A DNA stretch of 44,457 bases from Peptococcaceae bacterium BRH_c23 (lineage in GTDB: Bacteria; Bacillota_B; Desulfitobacteriia; Desulfitobacteriales; Desulfitobacteriaceae), in assembly GCA_000961805.1 (NCBI GenBank), contig LADV01000037.1, positions 1-44,457 on the forward strand, read 5' to 3'. Below the pieces are notes generated by a model, which had not been told where the DNA came from, made no database searches, and saw only the letters and a list, made by a program, of their open reading frames with translations. This document shows positions 33,088 through 41,864 of the stretch, piece by piece. The position numbers were made by a program, and so were the translations under genes. Each line of letters begins with the position of its first letter. Position 1 is the first letter of the stretch.

Positions 33088-33891
33088 ATGAAGAAGTTTA
33101 ATAAACTAAGTGCTCTGCTTTCAGGCCTGCTCGTCTTGACACTGTTGTTAGCCGGGTGTGGGGGACAAAAAGTTGTCAGCTCAGACAAAGAAGTCGATGC
33201 CGTGTTACAAAAGATCAAGGACACTAAGACCTTAACAGTAGGCACAGATGCAACATTCCCACCGTTTGAATTTAAAAATGAAAAGGGCGAATTGGACGGT
33301 TTCGATGTTGACTTAATGCGTGCTGTGGCTTCAGTGCTCGGTGCGGAGAAAGTTACATTTGTTGATACAGAGTTCAAAGGACTGATCCCTGGAATTCAAG
33401 GGAATAAGTTTGATCTTATTGTATCAGCTATGTATATTACTGACGAAAGAAAGAAGACCATCGATTTTTCCGATACGTATTATCCTGGTGGACTTTCAGT
33501 GATGATTAATAAGGATAACAACAGTGTCAAGGGTATTGAGGACTTGAAAGGTAAGAAAGTAGCCGTGCAAATTGGCACGAAATCTGATAAGTATCTTCAA
33601 GAGAAATATCCGGACATCAAGTTAGTGCAAGTTGAGAAAAACGTTGAAATGTTTATGTCCCTGGAGAGCGGACGAGCTGATGCAGTCGTTACTGGTATGC
33701 CGGCTGCTAAGGTCTATGCCAAACAAAACACTTCCGTAACGGTATTAAATGACCCCATAACCCAGGAAGACTATGGTTATGGGATCCGTAAGGAAAACCC
33801 TCAATTTACAGCTGAGGTGAATAAGGCTATAAAAACCCTTAAAGACAATGGTAAGTACCAAACCATTGCTGATAAATGGTTTGGTAAATAG
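33088..33891 (+). CDS. Polar amino-acid ABC transporter substrate-binding lipoprotein
   Basis: The ATG at 33088 is preferred over an in-frame one at 33052 because CGGGAGGT lies just upstream. The 267-residue precursor has a lipoprotein signal with lipobox LLAGC and is anchored at the outer face of the membrane. The SBP_bac_3 fold is clear: TVGTDATFPPFEFKN near 54-68, LDGFDVDLMRAVA, FDLIVSAMYITDERKKTIDF and KKVAVQIGTKSD. The specific amino acid cannot be read from sequence. Expression should come from the sigma-54 promoter. A hairpin with T-run between this gene and the permease probably gives an excess of binding protein over transporter. Confidence 0.93.
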   Translation: MKKFNKLSALLSGLLVLTLLLAGCGGQKVVSSDKEVDAVLQKIKDTKTLTVGTDATFPPFEFKNEKGELDGFDVDLMRAVASVLGAEKVTFVDTEFKGLIPGIQGNKFDLIVSAMYITDERKKTIDFSDTYYPGGLSVMINKDNNSVKGIEDLKGKKVAVQIGTKSDKYLQEKYPDIKLVQVEKNVEMFMSLESGRADAVVTGMPAAKVYAKQNTSVTVLNDPITQEDYGYGIRKENPQFTAEVNKAIKTLKDNGKYQTIADKWFGK

Positions 33892-33922
33892 GATGCACCT
33901 CGAAATAGTGATAGGTAAGGAC

Positions 33923-33950
33923 GGGGAGCCTATTGGGCTCCTCTTTTTAC
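33923..33950 (+). terminator. Intra-operon terminator/attenuator
   Basis: GGAGCC at 33925-33930 pairs with GGCTCC at 33936-33941 around TATTG, followed by TCTTTTT. It lies between the binding-protein and permease genes. Partial read-through would explain higher binding-protein levels (inference). Confidence 0.75.
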
Positions 33951-34049
33951 ACAATTCAGAAGTTATAACTTTGGTGACATAAAGTGCAACTTGGTTCTGG
34001 CAGTGCCAAAGGCTTGCACAAGCCAAGTTATCTTACAAGGAGGTAAGTA

Positions 34050-34724
34050 ATGCAGCTAGACTTTTTGGTCTTATTTGAAGGCAATAATCTGGTATACCTC
34101 TTGCGTGGGTTGTGGACGACAGTTAGCATGACCTTTTTAGCTTTACTTTTAAGCTCCACGATCGGGCTGGTAGTAGGGTTAGGTGGAATGTCGAAGAATA
34201 AAGTGGCATCTGGCTTATGTTCTGCTTATTTGGCTTGGTTCAGAGGTACTCCGCTCTTAGTTCAACTTATGATTTTGTATTACGGCCTAGCCATAGGGAT
34301 GAGGATCGATTTAAGTGCAGGGGTGGCGGGGGTCCTGGGGCTTGGCATGTACAGTGGAGCCTATGTCTCTGAAATCGTCCGCGGGGCCATCCAATCTATT
34401 GATCGCGGTCAAATAGAAGCAGGGCGGTCACTAGGGATGAGCCATTGGCAGACTATGCGTAAAGTGATTCTTCCCCAGGCAGTCCGCAGGATGCTACCGC
34501 CTCTTGGTAACGAATTTATTGCCTTAACCAAGAATTCATCCCTCTTGTCTGTAATCACAGTGTCGGAGTTGATGAGGGAGGCAAATTTAATCGTCTCAAC
34601 CAATTTTAGGTATTTTGAAATATATCTTGGGGTTGCTGTTATGTACTTCATTGTCAATACCGCCATCTCTCGGACAATTCAATTCTTGGAGAGAAGAATG
34701 AATGTAGAGGGGAGACAGACATGA
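34050..34724 (+). CDS. Polar amino-acid ABC transporter permease
   Basis: The 224-residue membrane protein has the HisM/GlnP layout: [20 protein letters not shown] at the start, [18 protein letters not shown] near 62-79, and [20 protein letters not shown]. The EAA loop [20 protein letters not shown], at about 127-146, docks the ATPase. About five membrane helices are predicted. AAGGAGGT lies eight bases before the ATG. Its TGA overlaps the ATPase ATG. A single permease gene implies a homodimeric channel. It works with the lipoprotein upstream and the ATPase downstream. Confidence 0.93.
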   Translation: MQLDFLVLFEGNNLVYLLRGLWTTVSMTFLALLLSSTIGLVVGLGGMSKNKVASGLCSAYLAWFRGTPLLVQLMILYYGLAIGMRIDLSAGVAGVLGLGMYSGAYVSEIVRGAIQSIDRGQIEAGRSLGMSHWQTMRKVILPQAVRRMLPPLGNEFIALTKNSSLLSVITVSELMREANLIVSTNFRYFEIYLGVAVMYFIVNTAISRTIQFLERRMNVEGRQT

Positions 34725-35482
34725 TTAAAATTGACAGGGTAAATAAATATTTCGGGGATAATCATGTCCTAAAAGATGTTAGCCTCAATGTTCAGCAGGG
34801 TGAAGTGGTTGTCATTATTGGACCAAGTGGGTCAGGGAAGAGTACGTTACTTCGATGCATCAATTATTTAGAACAAATCCAAGAAGGCCAAATTGAAATT
34901 GAAGGTCGACCTATAGGGTTGATCTCTAAAAATGGAAAGTTGATCGAAATGCCTCAAAGTGAGATCAACGAAATGCGAGCCCAAGTCGGGATGGTCTTCC
35001 AGGGTTTCAACCTCTTTCCACATTGTAACGTGGAGGAAAACATTTTAATGGCTCCTGTGACCCTGAACAGAGTAAATAAACAGGAAGCTACCGAACTCGC
35101 CCATGAGCTGTTGCAGAAGGTGGGATTGTTAGATAAAGTTAAGGCTTATCCGGACAACTTGTCTGGTGGGCAAAAACAGCGTGTGGCCATCGCTAGGGCC
35201 TTAGCAATGAAACCTAAAGTGATGCTCTTTGACGAGCCGACTTCCGCGCTTGATCCGGAATTAGTCGGGGAGGTTTTAGCAGTTATGAAAAATTTAGCCG
35301 AAGAGGGAATGACCATGGTTGTTGTAACCCACGAAATGAGTTTCGCCAGGGAAGTGGCTAACCGTGTTTTGGTAATGGATGATGGCCGGTTGATCGAAGA
35401 AGGGCCGCCGGAAAAAATTTTTTCGCATCCTGACAATCCTAGAACACGCACGTTCTTGAGTAAAGTGTTACATTGTGAATAA
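34721..35482 (+). CDS. Polar amino-acid ABC transporter ATP-binding protein (GlnQ/ArtM type)
   Basis: The 253-residue cytoplasmic ATPase has Walker [10 protein letters not shown] near 33-41, Q-loop [10 protein letters not shown] near 89, signature LSGGQKQR near 147, Walker [14 protein letters not shown] near 167 and switch His in VTHEM near 205. An insertion before the Q-loop ([16 protein letters not shown]) is typical of some amino-acid transporters of this class. The start overlaps the permease stop (ATGA). It is the last gene of the sigma-54-driven transport operon. Confidence 0.95.
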   Translation: MIKIDRVNKYFGDNHVLKDVSLNVQQGEVVVIIGPSGSGKSTLLRCINYLEQIQEGQIEIEGRPIGLISKNGKLIEMPQSEINEMRAQVGMVFQGFNLFPHCNVEENILMAPVTLNRVNKQEATELAHELLQKVGLLDKVKAYPDNLSGGQKQRVAIARALAMKPKVMLFDEPTSALDPELVGEVLAVMKNLAEEGMTMVVVTHEMSFAREVANRVLVMDDGRLIEEGPPEKIFSHPDNPRTRTFLSKVLHCE

Positions 35483-35793
35483 GACCGATACAAACTCTTT
35501 CAGAAAAACGTTATGCTCCATCATATTTCTCCATTCCTCCGGAAAATTGTTGGATTACCTTACCAGAAGCCTGCGCGAGATTTTTTGAGTCGTATCAGGT
35601 TCGTAATCTTCACCACCTTGTCGCCTGGGGATACGCTATTTTCTTATTGAGCCACCTTTATATGGTCATCCGCCAAGATCTATTAGATGATGACGGTACG
35701 ATATCTGCAATGGTTAACGGCTATAAATTCATGATATTGCGCACTGATGCTCTGGAAGAAGAGACGCAAGAGCGCAGGCTTCTAGAAAAGTAG
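35482..35793 (+). pseudogene. C-terminal relic of a [NiFe]-hydrogenase b-type cytochrome subunit (HyaC/HupC-like)
   Basis: A 103-codon frame without any usable start follows the ATPase stop directly. It contains YQVRNLHHLVAWGYAIFLLS then HLYMVIRQDLLDDDGTISAM and VNGYKF. The combination of a conserved His-His, a membrane helix with a second His ('H.y...R.D'), and the 'Gtis.mv.Gyk' ending matches the last third of hydrogenase cytochrome b subunits, which are about 200-230 residues. The N-terminal helices and the structural hydrogenase genes are absent. The join to the ATPase gene suggests a deletion endpoint here. Confidence 0.65.
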
Positions 35794-35826
35794 ATTAGAT
35801 CCTAGGTAAAAGATAGTTCTTCTCGC

Positions 35827-35873
35827 AAACACCCTTGGGAAGTCTCGTGATTTCTAAGGGTGTTTTTGTTGAT
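35827..35873 (+). terminator. Terminator-like stem-loop, related to the repeat at 2071
   Basis: ACACCCTT at about 35830-35837 pairs with AAGGGTGT around an 18-base loop, followed by TTTTTGTTG. Both stem and loop words (GGGAAGTC, GATTTCT) recur at 2071-2118. It terminates the transporter/cytochrome relic transcript. Confidence 0.75.
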
Positions 35874-36031
35874 TAGTTTTAGAAAGATTGTGGATATGAC
35901 CAAAAAAATAAAATAATTACAATTAATTACAACAGAGCAATGATTTAAATTTTGCCTTTCTTTTCTCCTGATCTGTCGATCGTGGAATTGAAGCTTACAT
36001 TGGAGAAGGTAAATAATCGCCAAATAATTTG

Positions 36032-36074
36032 GCCAGTATATTCTCATATATAAAGTGAGAATATACTGGCTATT
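36032..36074 (+). terminator. Perfect 15-bp hairpin upstream of fruR
   Basis: GCCAGTATATTCTCA at 36032-36046 pairs perfectly with 36056-36070, followed by TATTTTG. It insulates fruR from upstream transcription. It ends only nine bases before the -35 box. Confidence 0.8.
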
Positions 36075-36078
36075 TTGC

Positions 36079-36107
36079 TTGTAAAAAATGCTTGCATAGG
36101 TTATAAT
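36079..36107 (+). promoter_or_regulatory. Promoter of the fru-pts operon
   Basis: TTGTAA at 36079-36084 and a perfect TATAAT at 36102-36107 have a 17-base spacer. Transcription would start near 36114, inside the repeat array that follows. Confidence 0.7.
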
Positions 36108-36158
36108 GAGCACAAGTAATCATAAATGCGCAAAAGAAATCGTAGAAATGAGCAAAAA
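36106..36158. promoter_or_regulatory. Candidate FruR operators: three phased direct repeats
   Basis: ATGAGCACAAG (36106), ATGCGCAAAAG (36126) and ATGAGCAAAAA (36148) are spaced 20 and 22 bases apart, about two helical turns. They overlap the -10 box and the transcription start. On the other strand they read TTTT(T)GC(T/G)CAT, similar in style to DeoR-family operators. Repression by FruR and relief by fructose-1-phosphate is inference from the family. Confidence 0.5.
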
Positions 36159-36213
36159 CGAGTCATGGAAACGTGCATGGACCAGGATTAAGGCGATGAG
36201 GAAGGTAATGAAT

Positions 36214-36969
36214 ATGTTTGCTGAAGAGCGCAAAGCGGAGATTTTGCAACTTATGGAATCCGGTAAACCTGTCAAAGTGGGAGATCTGAGTCAAAGATTT
36301 GAAGTTTCCGAATCAACGATACGTCGGGATTTGCAGGAACTGGAGAATGCTGGGATGATCCAAAGGACTCATGGAGGGGCAATTTCGATTCAATCAAGTT
36401 TTGAGTTGAGTTATCAGGAAAAAGAGATCCGCTTTTATGAGGAAAAACAAAAAATCGCCAAAGCGGCGGCGGATCTCGTTAAGGATGGAGAAACGGTTTT
36501 TTTGGACGCAGGAACGACCACGCTGCAAATGGCCTACGCCTTGCGGGGAAAAACGTTTACAGTTGCGACAAATAGTATGGAGATTGCTCAAGCTTTTGCG
36601 GAGGATCTTCAGATCGAAGTGATGGTCATAGGTGGTAGTTTAAGAAAAAATACTCGTGCCTTGGTCGGCTTCTTAGCTAATGAGATGCTAACTCGGCTTC
36701 ATTTTGACAAGGTTTTTCTGGCAGCGAACGCTGTTGACCCCGATTTCGGGGTATCGACTCCCAATCTTATCGAAGCTGAAACCAAAAGACAAATGCTGAA
36801 AGCCGGTAAAGAAGTAATCTTACTGATAGATCATTCTAAACTATGGGAAAAAGCGATGTGTAAAATTTGTAGTCTTAGTGAGATCAATTTACTACTCACG
36901 GATGATGGAATTGAGGATGAGGATGTAAAAAGGTTAAGCCAGTATGTTCAAGTGCAGATTTCGGTTTAA
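36214..36969 (+). CDS. fruR: DeoR-family transcriptional regulator of the fructose operon
   Basis: ATG 36214 (MFAEERKAEILQ) is chosen because GAGGAAGG lies eight bases upstream and the resulting 251 residues match the family length. Longer in-frame starts run back into the promoter repeats. The N-terminal winged helix (VGDLSQRFEVSESTIRRDLQ with the DeoR signature ending in MIQRTHGGA) is followed by the DeoRC sugar-phosphate sensor (EKRKIAKAAADLV, FLDAGTTTLQMA, VIGGSL, KVFLAANAVD). DeoR-type FruR proteins repress fru genes and respond to fructose-1-phosphate. It is the first gene of the locus, 67 bases before fruK. Confidence 0.85.
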   Translation: MFAEERKAEILQLMESGKPVKVGDLSQRFEVSESTIRRDLQELENAGMIQRTHGGAISIQSSFELSYQEKEIRFYEEKQKIAKAAADLVKDGETVFLDAGTTTLQMAYALRGKTFTVATNSMEIAQAFAEDLQIEVMVIGGSLRKNTRALVGFLANEMLTRLHFDKVFLAANAVDPDFGVSTPNLIEAETKRQMLKAGKEVILLIDHSKLWEKAMCKICSLSEINLLLTDDGIEDEDVKRLSQYVQVQISV

Positions 36970-37036
36970 AATTGGGTAAACTAGAAGTGGACAGGAGAAA
37001 CTAGGAAGAACTTAATTAGGGGCGAAGGGATGTACC

Positions 37037-37993
37037 ATGAATAAGCAAAAAAAGACGAAAATTGTTACTATAACCCTTAATCCAGCGATAGACCAAACCC
37101 TATACTTCTCCCAATTCCACGTCGGGCAAGTTAATAGGGTTGGTAGAAAATGTTTAGATCCTGCAGGAAAGGGCATTAATGTTGCCAAGGTTATTCAAAG
37201 TTTAGGCCACGATGTGGCAGTGAGCGGTTTTTTAGGACGGGAGAATGCCTATTTCTTTGAACAGTATTTTCAAGCGGCAGGAATTTCCGACCATTTTATT
37301 AGAGTCGATGGGGCTACGAGAGTCAACACTAAAATTATCGATGAGAGCACTGGGCAGGTCAGCGAGATTAATTTTCCGGGTATTCAATATAATGCTTCGA
37401 ATTTTCAGGAACTGAAAAACGTCATTATGCAGTTAGCCGAGGAAGCTAAGCTTTTTGTTCTCTCAGGGAGCTTGCCGGGAAATGCACCTCTGGATCTCTA
37501 CCGGGAGTTTACTGAAATCCTGAAGAGTTATGATTGCAAGGTCTTTCTGGATACCAGTGGAGGTGCCTTGGCGGAGGGACTTAAAGCGAAACCCTATGCC
37601 ATCAAACCGAATCTGTCTGAATTAGAGCAGCTTATTGGTCACTCCCTAGAACAGGAAAGAGATGTTTTAAACGCGGTTGAGACGTTAATATCTGGAGGGA
37701 TCGCTAAAGTCGTGATTTCACTGGGAGGAAAAGGGGCGTTAATCGCAGATGGAAGGCAACGTCTATTAGTTCGACCACCCGATGTCAGGGTTAGCAGTAC
37801 TGTGGGGGCTGGAGATGCTCTGGTTGCCGGGATGGTCTATGGAGAAGCTCAAGGAATGTCCTTGGAGGAACAGGCCCGTTGGGCCACAGCGGTTGCCGCT
37901 GCCTCCGTTGCTCAACCGGGAACCCAAGCCGGCCAGCTTTATGAAGTAGAAAAACTTATACCCAACGTCATTATTAAAGAATGGGAGGTGTAA
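37037..37993 (+). CDS. fruK: 1-phosphofructokinase
   Basis: The 318-residue PfkB-family kinase has TLNPAIDQTLYF at the start, the first signature with GKGINVAKVIQSLG near 45-58, GSLPGNAP near 132 and the ATP/catalytic motif STVGAGDALVAGMVYG near 253-268, with the catalytic Asp in GAGD. It phosphorylates fructose-1-phosphate, the product of the PTS, to fructose-1,6-bisphosphate for glycolysis. The EIIA start lies two bases after its stop, with the EIIA ribosome site inside fruK, so the two are coupled. Confidence 0.92.
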   Translation: MNKQKKTKIVTITLNPAIDQTLYFSQFHVGQVNRVGRKCLDPAGKGINVAKVIQSLGHDVAVSGFLGRENAYFFEQYFQAAGISDHFIRVDGATRVNTKIIDESTGQVSEINFPGIQYNASNFQELKNVIMQLAEEAKLFVLSGSLPGNAPLDLYREFTEILKSYDCKVFLDTSGGALAEGLKAKPYAIKPNLSELEQLIGHSLEQERDVLNAVETLISGGIAKVVISLGGKGALIADGRQRLLVRPPDVRVSSTVGAGDALVAGMVYGEAQGMSLEEQARWATAVAAASVAQPGTQAGQLYEVEKLIPNVIIKEWEV

Positions 37994-37995
37994 CA

Positions 37996-38451
37996 ATGAA
38001 AATTACGGAGCTATTGGTGGATGATTCGATTCTATTAGGCCTTAAGGCTGAGACCAAGGAAGACGTTTGGAAAACTTTGGCTCACAGCTTTCAGGAAATC
38101 GGGGCGGTTCATAATGTAGAGCAGTATTTAGCAGACGTAGCCGTAAGGGAAGCGAAGGGCACGACGGGAGTTGGGTTTGGTGTAGCCATTCCCCATGCCA
38201 AATCTGAAGGGGTTACCAGGCCGGCCTTGGCCATGGCCCGTCTGGAAAAGAAAATCGATGTTCAGTCGATGGATGGTTCCCCAGCAGATCTTTTCTTCCT
38301 GATCGCGGCGCCCACCCAAGGGGAGGATATTCACCTGCGGGCTCTTTCGAAATTAGCGAGGTTGCTGATGCATGGTTCCTTTTTGGAGTCTCTCAGAACG
38401 GCTAAAACCCAAGCAGAAGTCAAGGCGGCGATAGAAGCGCACGAGAGTTAA
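37996..38451 (+). CDS. PTS fructose-type EIIA component
   Basis: ATG 37996 follows GGAGGTG (37984-37990) by five bases; an upstream in-frame start lies inside fruK. The 151-residue cytoplasmic domain has phospho-acceptor His67 in GVAIPHAKS, preceded by REAKGTTGVGFG, and LFFLIAAP further on. It accepts phosphate from HPr and passes it to the Cys of EIIB. In many bacteria EIIA is fused to EIIBC or to an HPr domain. Here it is a separate gene just before EIIBC. Confidence 0.92.
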   Translation: MKITELLVDDSILLGLKAETKEDVWKTLAHSFQEIGAVHNVEQYLADVAVREAKGTTGVGFGVAIPHAKSEGVTRPALAMARLEKKIDVQSMDGSPADLFFLIAAPTQGEDIHLRALSKLARLLMHGSFLESLRTAKTQAEVKAAIEAHES

Positions 38452-38476
38452 ACATTATGAAGGAGGGGGAAAGTTT

Positions 38477-39856
38477 ATGAAATTCGTAGCCATCACATCC
38501 TGCCCTACAGGGATAGCCCATACCTATATGGCGGCAGAGGCCCTGCAGGTGGCCGCAAAGGAAATGGGACATGAGATTAAAGTCGAGACACAAGGATCTG
38601 TTGGTGCTGAAAACGTTCTTACTCATGAGGATCTGGCGCACGTAAAGGCTGTCATTATTGCTGCGGACACGTCGATCGACAAGAGTAGATTTGCTGGAAT
38701 GACCATTATTGAAGTTTCAACGAAAGAGGCAATTAAAGACGCTAAAGGGCTGCTTACCACGGCGGCAAACGCAAAAGGAGGCGCAATCAATCCGGTGGAT
38801 CAAACTACTCAGAACGGTCTGAGTAGACCTGAGAGAAAGGAATCCAAAACAGGTGTTTATAAACATCTGATGACGGGCGTGTCCTTTATGATTCCGTTCG
38901 TGGTGGCAGGGGGATTGCTGATTGCTTTAGGCTTTGCCGTGGGTGGAATTTATGTTTACAATGTTCCAGGAAGTTTTGGAGAAACGTTATTCTCGGCTGG
39001 TAAAGCCGCCTTTACGTTGATGGTTCCAGTCTTAGGTGCTTATATTGCCTTTTCGATCGCTGACAGACCTGGTATTGTCCCGGGTATGATTGGTGGTTTA
39101 ATGGCCGCTAATAATGGCTCAGGCTTCTTAGGAGCTATGGTTGCCGGTTTTGCGGCAGGGTATATCGTGTTGGCGATTAAAAAGTATGTTAAACTTCCGA
39201 AATCCCTGCAAGGATTAATGCCAATTCTGATTATCCCCGTGCTTTCAACGGCCATTATGGGCCTGCTGATGGTCTACGTGATTGGTAAACCTATGACTTC
39301 ATTTAACACGACTTTAGCAGCCTGGTTAACCTCCTTAAGCGGTACAAACGCTGCATTACTGGGCATAATATTAGGTGCGATGATGGCCTTTGACATGGGT
39401 GGTCCGGTCAATAAAGCTGCTTACACATTTGGAGCCGCAACGGTCGCCACTGGTAACCCATCCGCGATCATGGCTGCAGTGATGATCGCTGGAATGGTAC
39501 CTCCCCTGGCCATTGCTCTTTCAACGGTTCTAACGAAGAATAAATATACCCTGGAAGAGAGAGAAGCCGGAAAGGCTAATTGGGCACTAGGTTTATCCTT
39601 TATCACGGAAGGTGCCATTCCGTTTGCGGCAGCCGATCCCTTGAGAGTTTTGCCATCCATCATGGTTGGCTCAGCAGTTGCCGGGGGAATATCTATGGCG
39701 TTTGGGAGTACCATCATCGTGCCCCATGGCGGAATATGGGTCTTAGCGATTCCTCATGTTGTAGCTAATTTGGTACCCTATATTCTAGCTCTGCTCGTAG
39801 GAACCTTTGTATCAGCTTTCATCCTTTCAGCGGTTAAAAGACCCGTTACAAAATAG
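38477..39856 (+). CDS. fruA: PTS fructose-specific EIIBC component
   Basis: AAGGAGGGGG precedes the ATG by about eight bases. The 459-residue protein starts with a EIIB domain (1-100) whose active Cys9 lies in ITSCPTGIAHTYMAAEAL. A linker follows, then a EIIC membrane domain from about 125 with eight or more helices and family blocks such as GVSFMIPFVVAGGLLIALG, FDMGGPVNKAA and FITEGAIPFAAADP. The last is the conserved substrate loop. It imports fructose and phosphorylates it at C1. No EIIA domain is present in the chain, consistent with the separate upstream gene. Confidence 0.95.
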   Translation: MKFVAITSCPTGIAHTYMAAEALQVAAKEMGHEIKVETQGSVGAENVLTHEDLAHVKAVIIAADTSIDKSRFAGMTIIEVSTKEAIKDAKGLLTTAANAKGGAINPVDQTTQNGLSRPERKESKTGVYKHLMTGVSFMIPFVVAGGLLIALGFAVGGIYVYNVPGSFGETLFSAGKAAFTLMVPVLGAYIAFSIADRPGIVPGMIGGLMAANNGSGFLGAMVAGFAAGYIVLAIKKYVKLPKSLQGLMPILIIPVLSTAIMGLLMVYVIGKPMTSFNTTLAAWLTSLSGTNAALLGIILGAMMAFDMGGPVNKAAYTFGAATVATGNPSAIMAAVMIAGMVPPLAIALSTVLTKNKYTLEEREAGKANWALGLSFITEGAIPFAAADPLRVLPSIMVGSAVAGGISMAFGSTIIVPHGGIWVLAIPHVVANLVPYILALLVGTFVSAFILSAVKRPVTK

Positions 39857-39877
39857 ACTCCTTGGGAGGTATTGGAA

Positions 39878-40147
39878 ATGATTATCAAAGAAATTACCAT
39901 TAGGAACAGCTCAGGGCTCCATGCCCGACCTGCTTCTATGTGGGTCCAGATGGCTAGTCGTTATCAAAGCAGTATCAAAATCAAATCCAACAATTCTGAG
40001 GTGGATGGTAAAAGTATTCTAGGGATTCTGTCGCTAGGGTTAGCTTCAGGCAGTCAATTTGAGTTGATCGTGGACGGTAAAGATGAACAGGAAGCGGCCG
40101 AGAGCTTAGAAACTCTCGTAAATAACTTGGAAAACCAAGGTGAGTAA
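39878..40147 (+). CDS. ptsH: Phosphocarrier protein HPr
   Basis: ATG 39878 is chosen over TTG 39872 because GGGAGGT then has a spacing of seven bases. The 89-residue product has the catalytic His15 (SSGLHARPAS) and the regulatory Ser46 (DGKSILG). The first carries phosphate from enzyme I to EIIA. The second is the HprK target in low-GC Gram-positives, and hprK lies 1.8 kb downstream. Position 46 being Ser indicates a true HPr and not a Crh. The gene ends one base before the EI start. Confidence 0.96.
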   Translation: MIIKEITIRNSSGLHARPASMWVQMASRYQSSIKIKSNNSEVDGKSILGILSLGLASGSQFELIVDGKDEQEAAESLETLVNNLENQGE

Positions 40148-40148
40148 A

Positions 40149-41849
40149 ATGGATATGGATAAAAATAGTTGGCTTGGATTAGGGGTATCTGCGGGTCGAG
40201 CCGCAGGCAAAGTTTGGCTTCTTCAGACCTTTACGTCGGAGTTGGAGTATAAACAGGAGGGTGAGATCGATGCAGAACAAGAATTGGCACGATCGCAAAA
40301 GGCCGTTGAACTCACCAACCACAGACTTACCCAATACGAGCAACAAGTTCGGACTGAAAAAGGAGAAGAGTTCGCGCAGATCTTTACAGCCCATAAACTA
40401 TTGCTTACCGATCCTGCCTTTATAGGAGAGGCCCAAAAGAGGATTAAATCACGAAATTTACTGGCCGAGCAAGCTTTGAAAGAAGTAGCAGCAGAAGCGG
40501 TTCAGATGCTACAGAATATCCCTGATCCGTACTTTCAGGAACGCGCTGTCGACGTGCAAGATGTGCTGGAACAACTGCTCCAGAATTTGCTCGGCGCCCA
40601 GGGGTCTGGGGCTACCTCATTTCCAAAAACAGGGGATTGGATCGTTGTGGCTGAAGAACTGACGCCGGCTCAAACCATTGCGTTGCCTAAGGATCGGGTA
40701 CTGGGTTTTATCGTACGCAAAGGAGGCAAAACATCCCATGCAGCCATTCTGGCCCGGACTTACGGGATCCCGGCGGTTAGTGGGGTTGACGCTTCATGGG
40801 AGGAATTGACGGACTTAACATGGGCCGAACTAGACGGAGATGAAGGTTCTGTCAAGCGATCTCCAGAGGGCATTACCTTTATTAAAGGAAATGATTCTGA
40901 CGAAGAGGAACAAGAGTGTCTGACTGGGATATTCGGAAATATGGTTCTAGCGGCCAATGTCGGAAGTCCGGAGGATTTACCGCTGGTGCAGAAATTTAAA
41001 GCGCAGGGAGTAGGGCTTTACCGGACTGAATTCTTGTTTATGGGGGATCAACTACCTTCAGAGGAAGAGCAGGTAGAGGCTTACAGCAAAGTGATTGCCG
41101 CCTGTGCACCTCATTTGACCGTTATCCGAACGTTGGATATTGGTGGGGATAAAAGAGCACCTGCTTTAGAGCTGCCGAAGGAACAAAACCCCTTCTTAGG
41201 TGTACGGGCCTTGCGCCTGTGCTTGCGCAGACCAGAGGTATTTAAGGTCCAGCTTCGGGCGATCTGGCGTGCTTCGGCTGCAGGTCCGTCGGCTGTGATG
41301 TTTCCTATGATTGCCACGCTTGAGGAATTGCTCCAAGCTAAGGAACTGCTCCAGATAGCTCGGGACGAAGTGGTACGAGAAGGATGGGCTATCGGCAAGC
41401 TTGAAGTAGGCATGATGATCGAAATTCCTGCAGCCGCTTGGAATTCTAAGCGGTTAGCCGCAGAGGTTGATTTCTTTAGTATCGGTACGAATGATCTGAC
41501 TCAGTATATGTTGGCAGTGGATCGAGAAAATAATGAGCTGGCAGACTTATATCAACCGCATCACCCCGCGGTATTGGGCATGATTGCCCGAGTGAGCCAA
41601 GCCGCAGAAAAGGCTGGCATTTGGGTGGGCATTTGTGGTGAGGCCGGAGGAGACAGTATTTTGGCACCTTTCTTCGCCGCATTGGGGATCAAGGAACTAA
41701 GTATGGCCCCTGGGTCATTGCCTAAAGTCCGTCAGACCCTGAGCAAGTTGACGTTTAAGGGTGTGGACAAACAGACATTAGTGGACTCAGTTCTGGATTG
41801 TGCCACTGCAGCGGAGGTCATGGAGCAATTAAATATATTTAGTGCATGA
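40149..41849 (+). CDS. ptsI: PTS enzyme I (phosphoenolpyruvate-protein phosphotransferase)
   Basis: ATG 40149 uses the AAGGTGAG at the end of ptsH. The 566-residue protein has the HPr-binding N-terminal domain, phospho-acceptor His197 in GGKTSHAAILAR, and a C-terminal PEP-binding barrel. The barrel carries VGLYRTEFLFM, FLGVRALR, MMIEIPAAA, FSIGTNDLTQYMLAVDR and the active Cys in GICGEAGGD. It transfers phosphate from PEP to HPr. Length is that of the family (about 570). A strong terminator follows it, ending the fruR-ptsI operon. Confidence 0.96.
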   Translation: MDMDKNSWLGLGVSAGRAAGKVWLLQTFTSELEYKQEGEIDAEQELARSQKAVELTNHRLTQYEQQVRTEKGEEFAQIFTAHKLLLTDPAFIGEAQKRIKSRNLLAEQALKEVAAEAVQMLQNIPDPYFQERAVDVQDVLEQLLQNLLGAQGSGATSFPKTGDWIVVAEELTPAQTIALPKDRVLGFIVRKGGKTSHAAILARTYGIPAVSGVDASWEELTDLTWAELDGDEGSVKRSPEGITFIKGNDSDEEEQECLTGIFGNMVLAANVGSPEDLPLVQKFKAQGVGLYRTEFLFMGDQLPSEEEQVEAYSKVIAACAPHLTVIRTLDIGGDKRAPALELPKEQNPFLGVRALRLCLRRPEVFKVQLRAIWRASAAGPSAVMFPMIATLEELLQAKELLQIARDEVVREGWAIGKLEVGMMIEIPAAAWNSKRLAAEVDFFSIGTNDLTQYMLAVDRENNELADLYQPHHPAVLGMIARVSQAAEKAGIWVGICGEAGGDSILAPFFAALGIKELSMAPGSLPKVRQTLSKLTFKGVDKQTLVDSVLDCATAAEVMEQLNIFSA

Positions 41850-41864
41850 AGCGGTACTATTTAA

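Noticed and set aside
33990..34030. Second sigma-54 promoter before the permease (TGGCAG ... TTGCAC)
   Set aside because: The spacer between the two elements is about ten bases instead of five, so the GG and GC would not be in register; the sequence is better read as nested inverted repeats.
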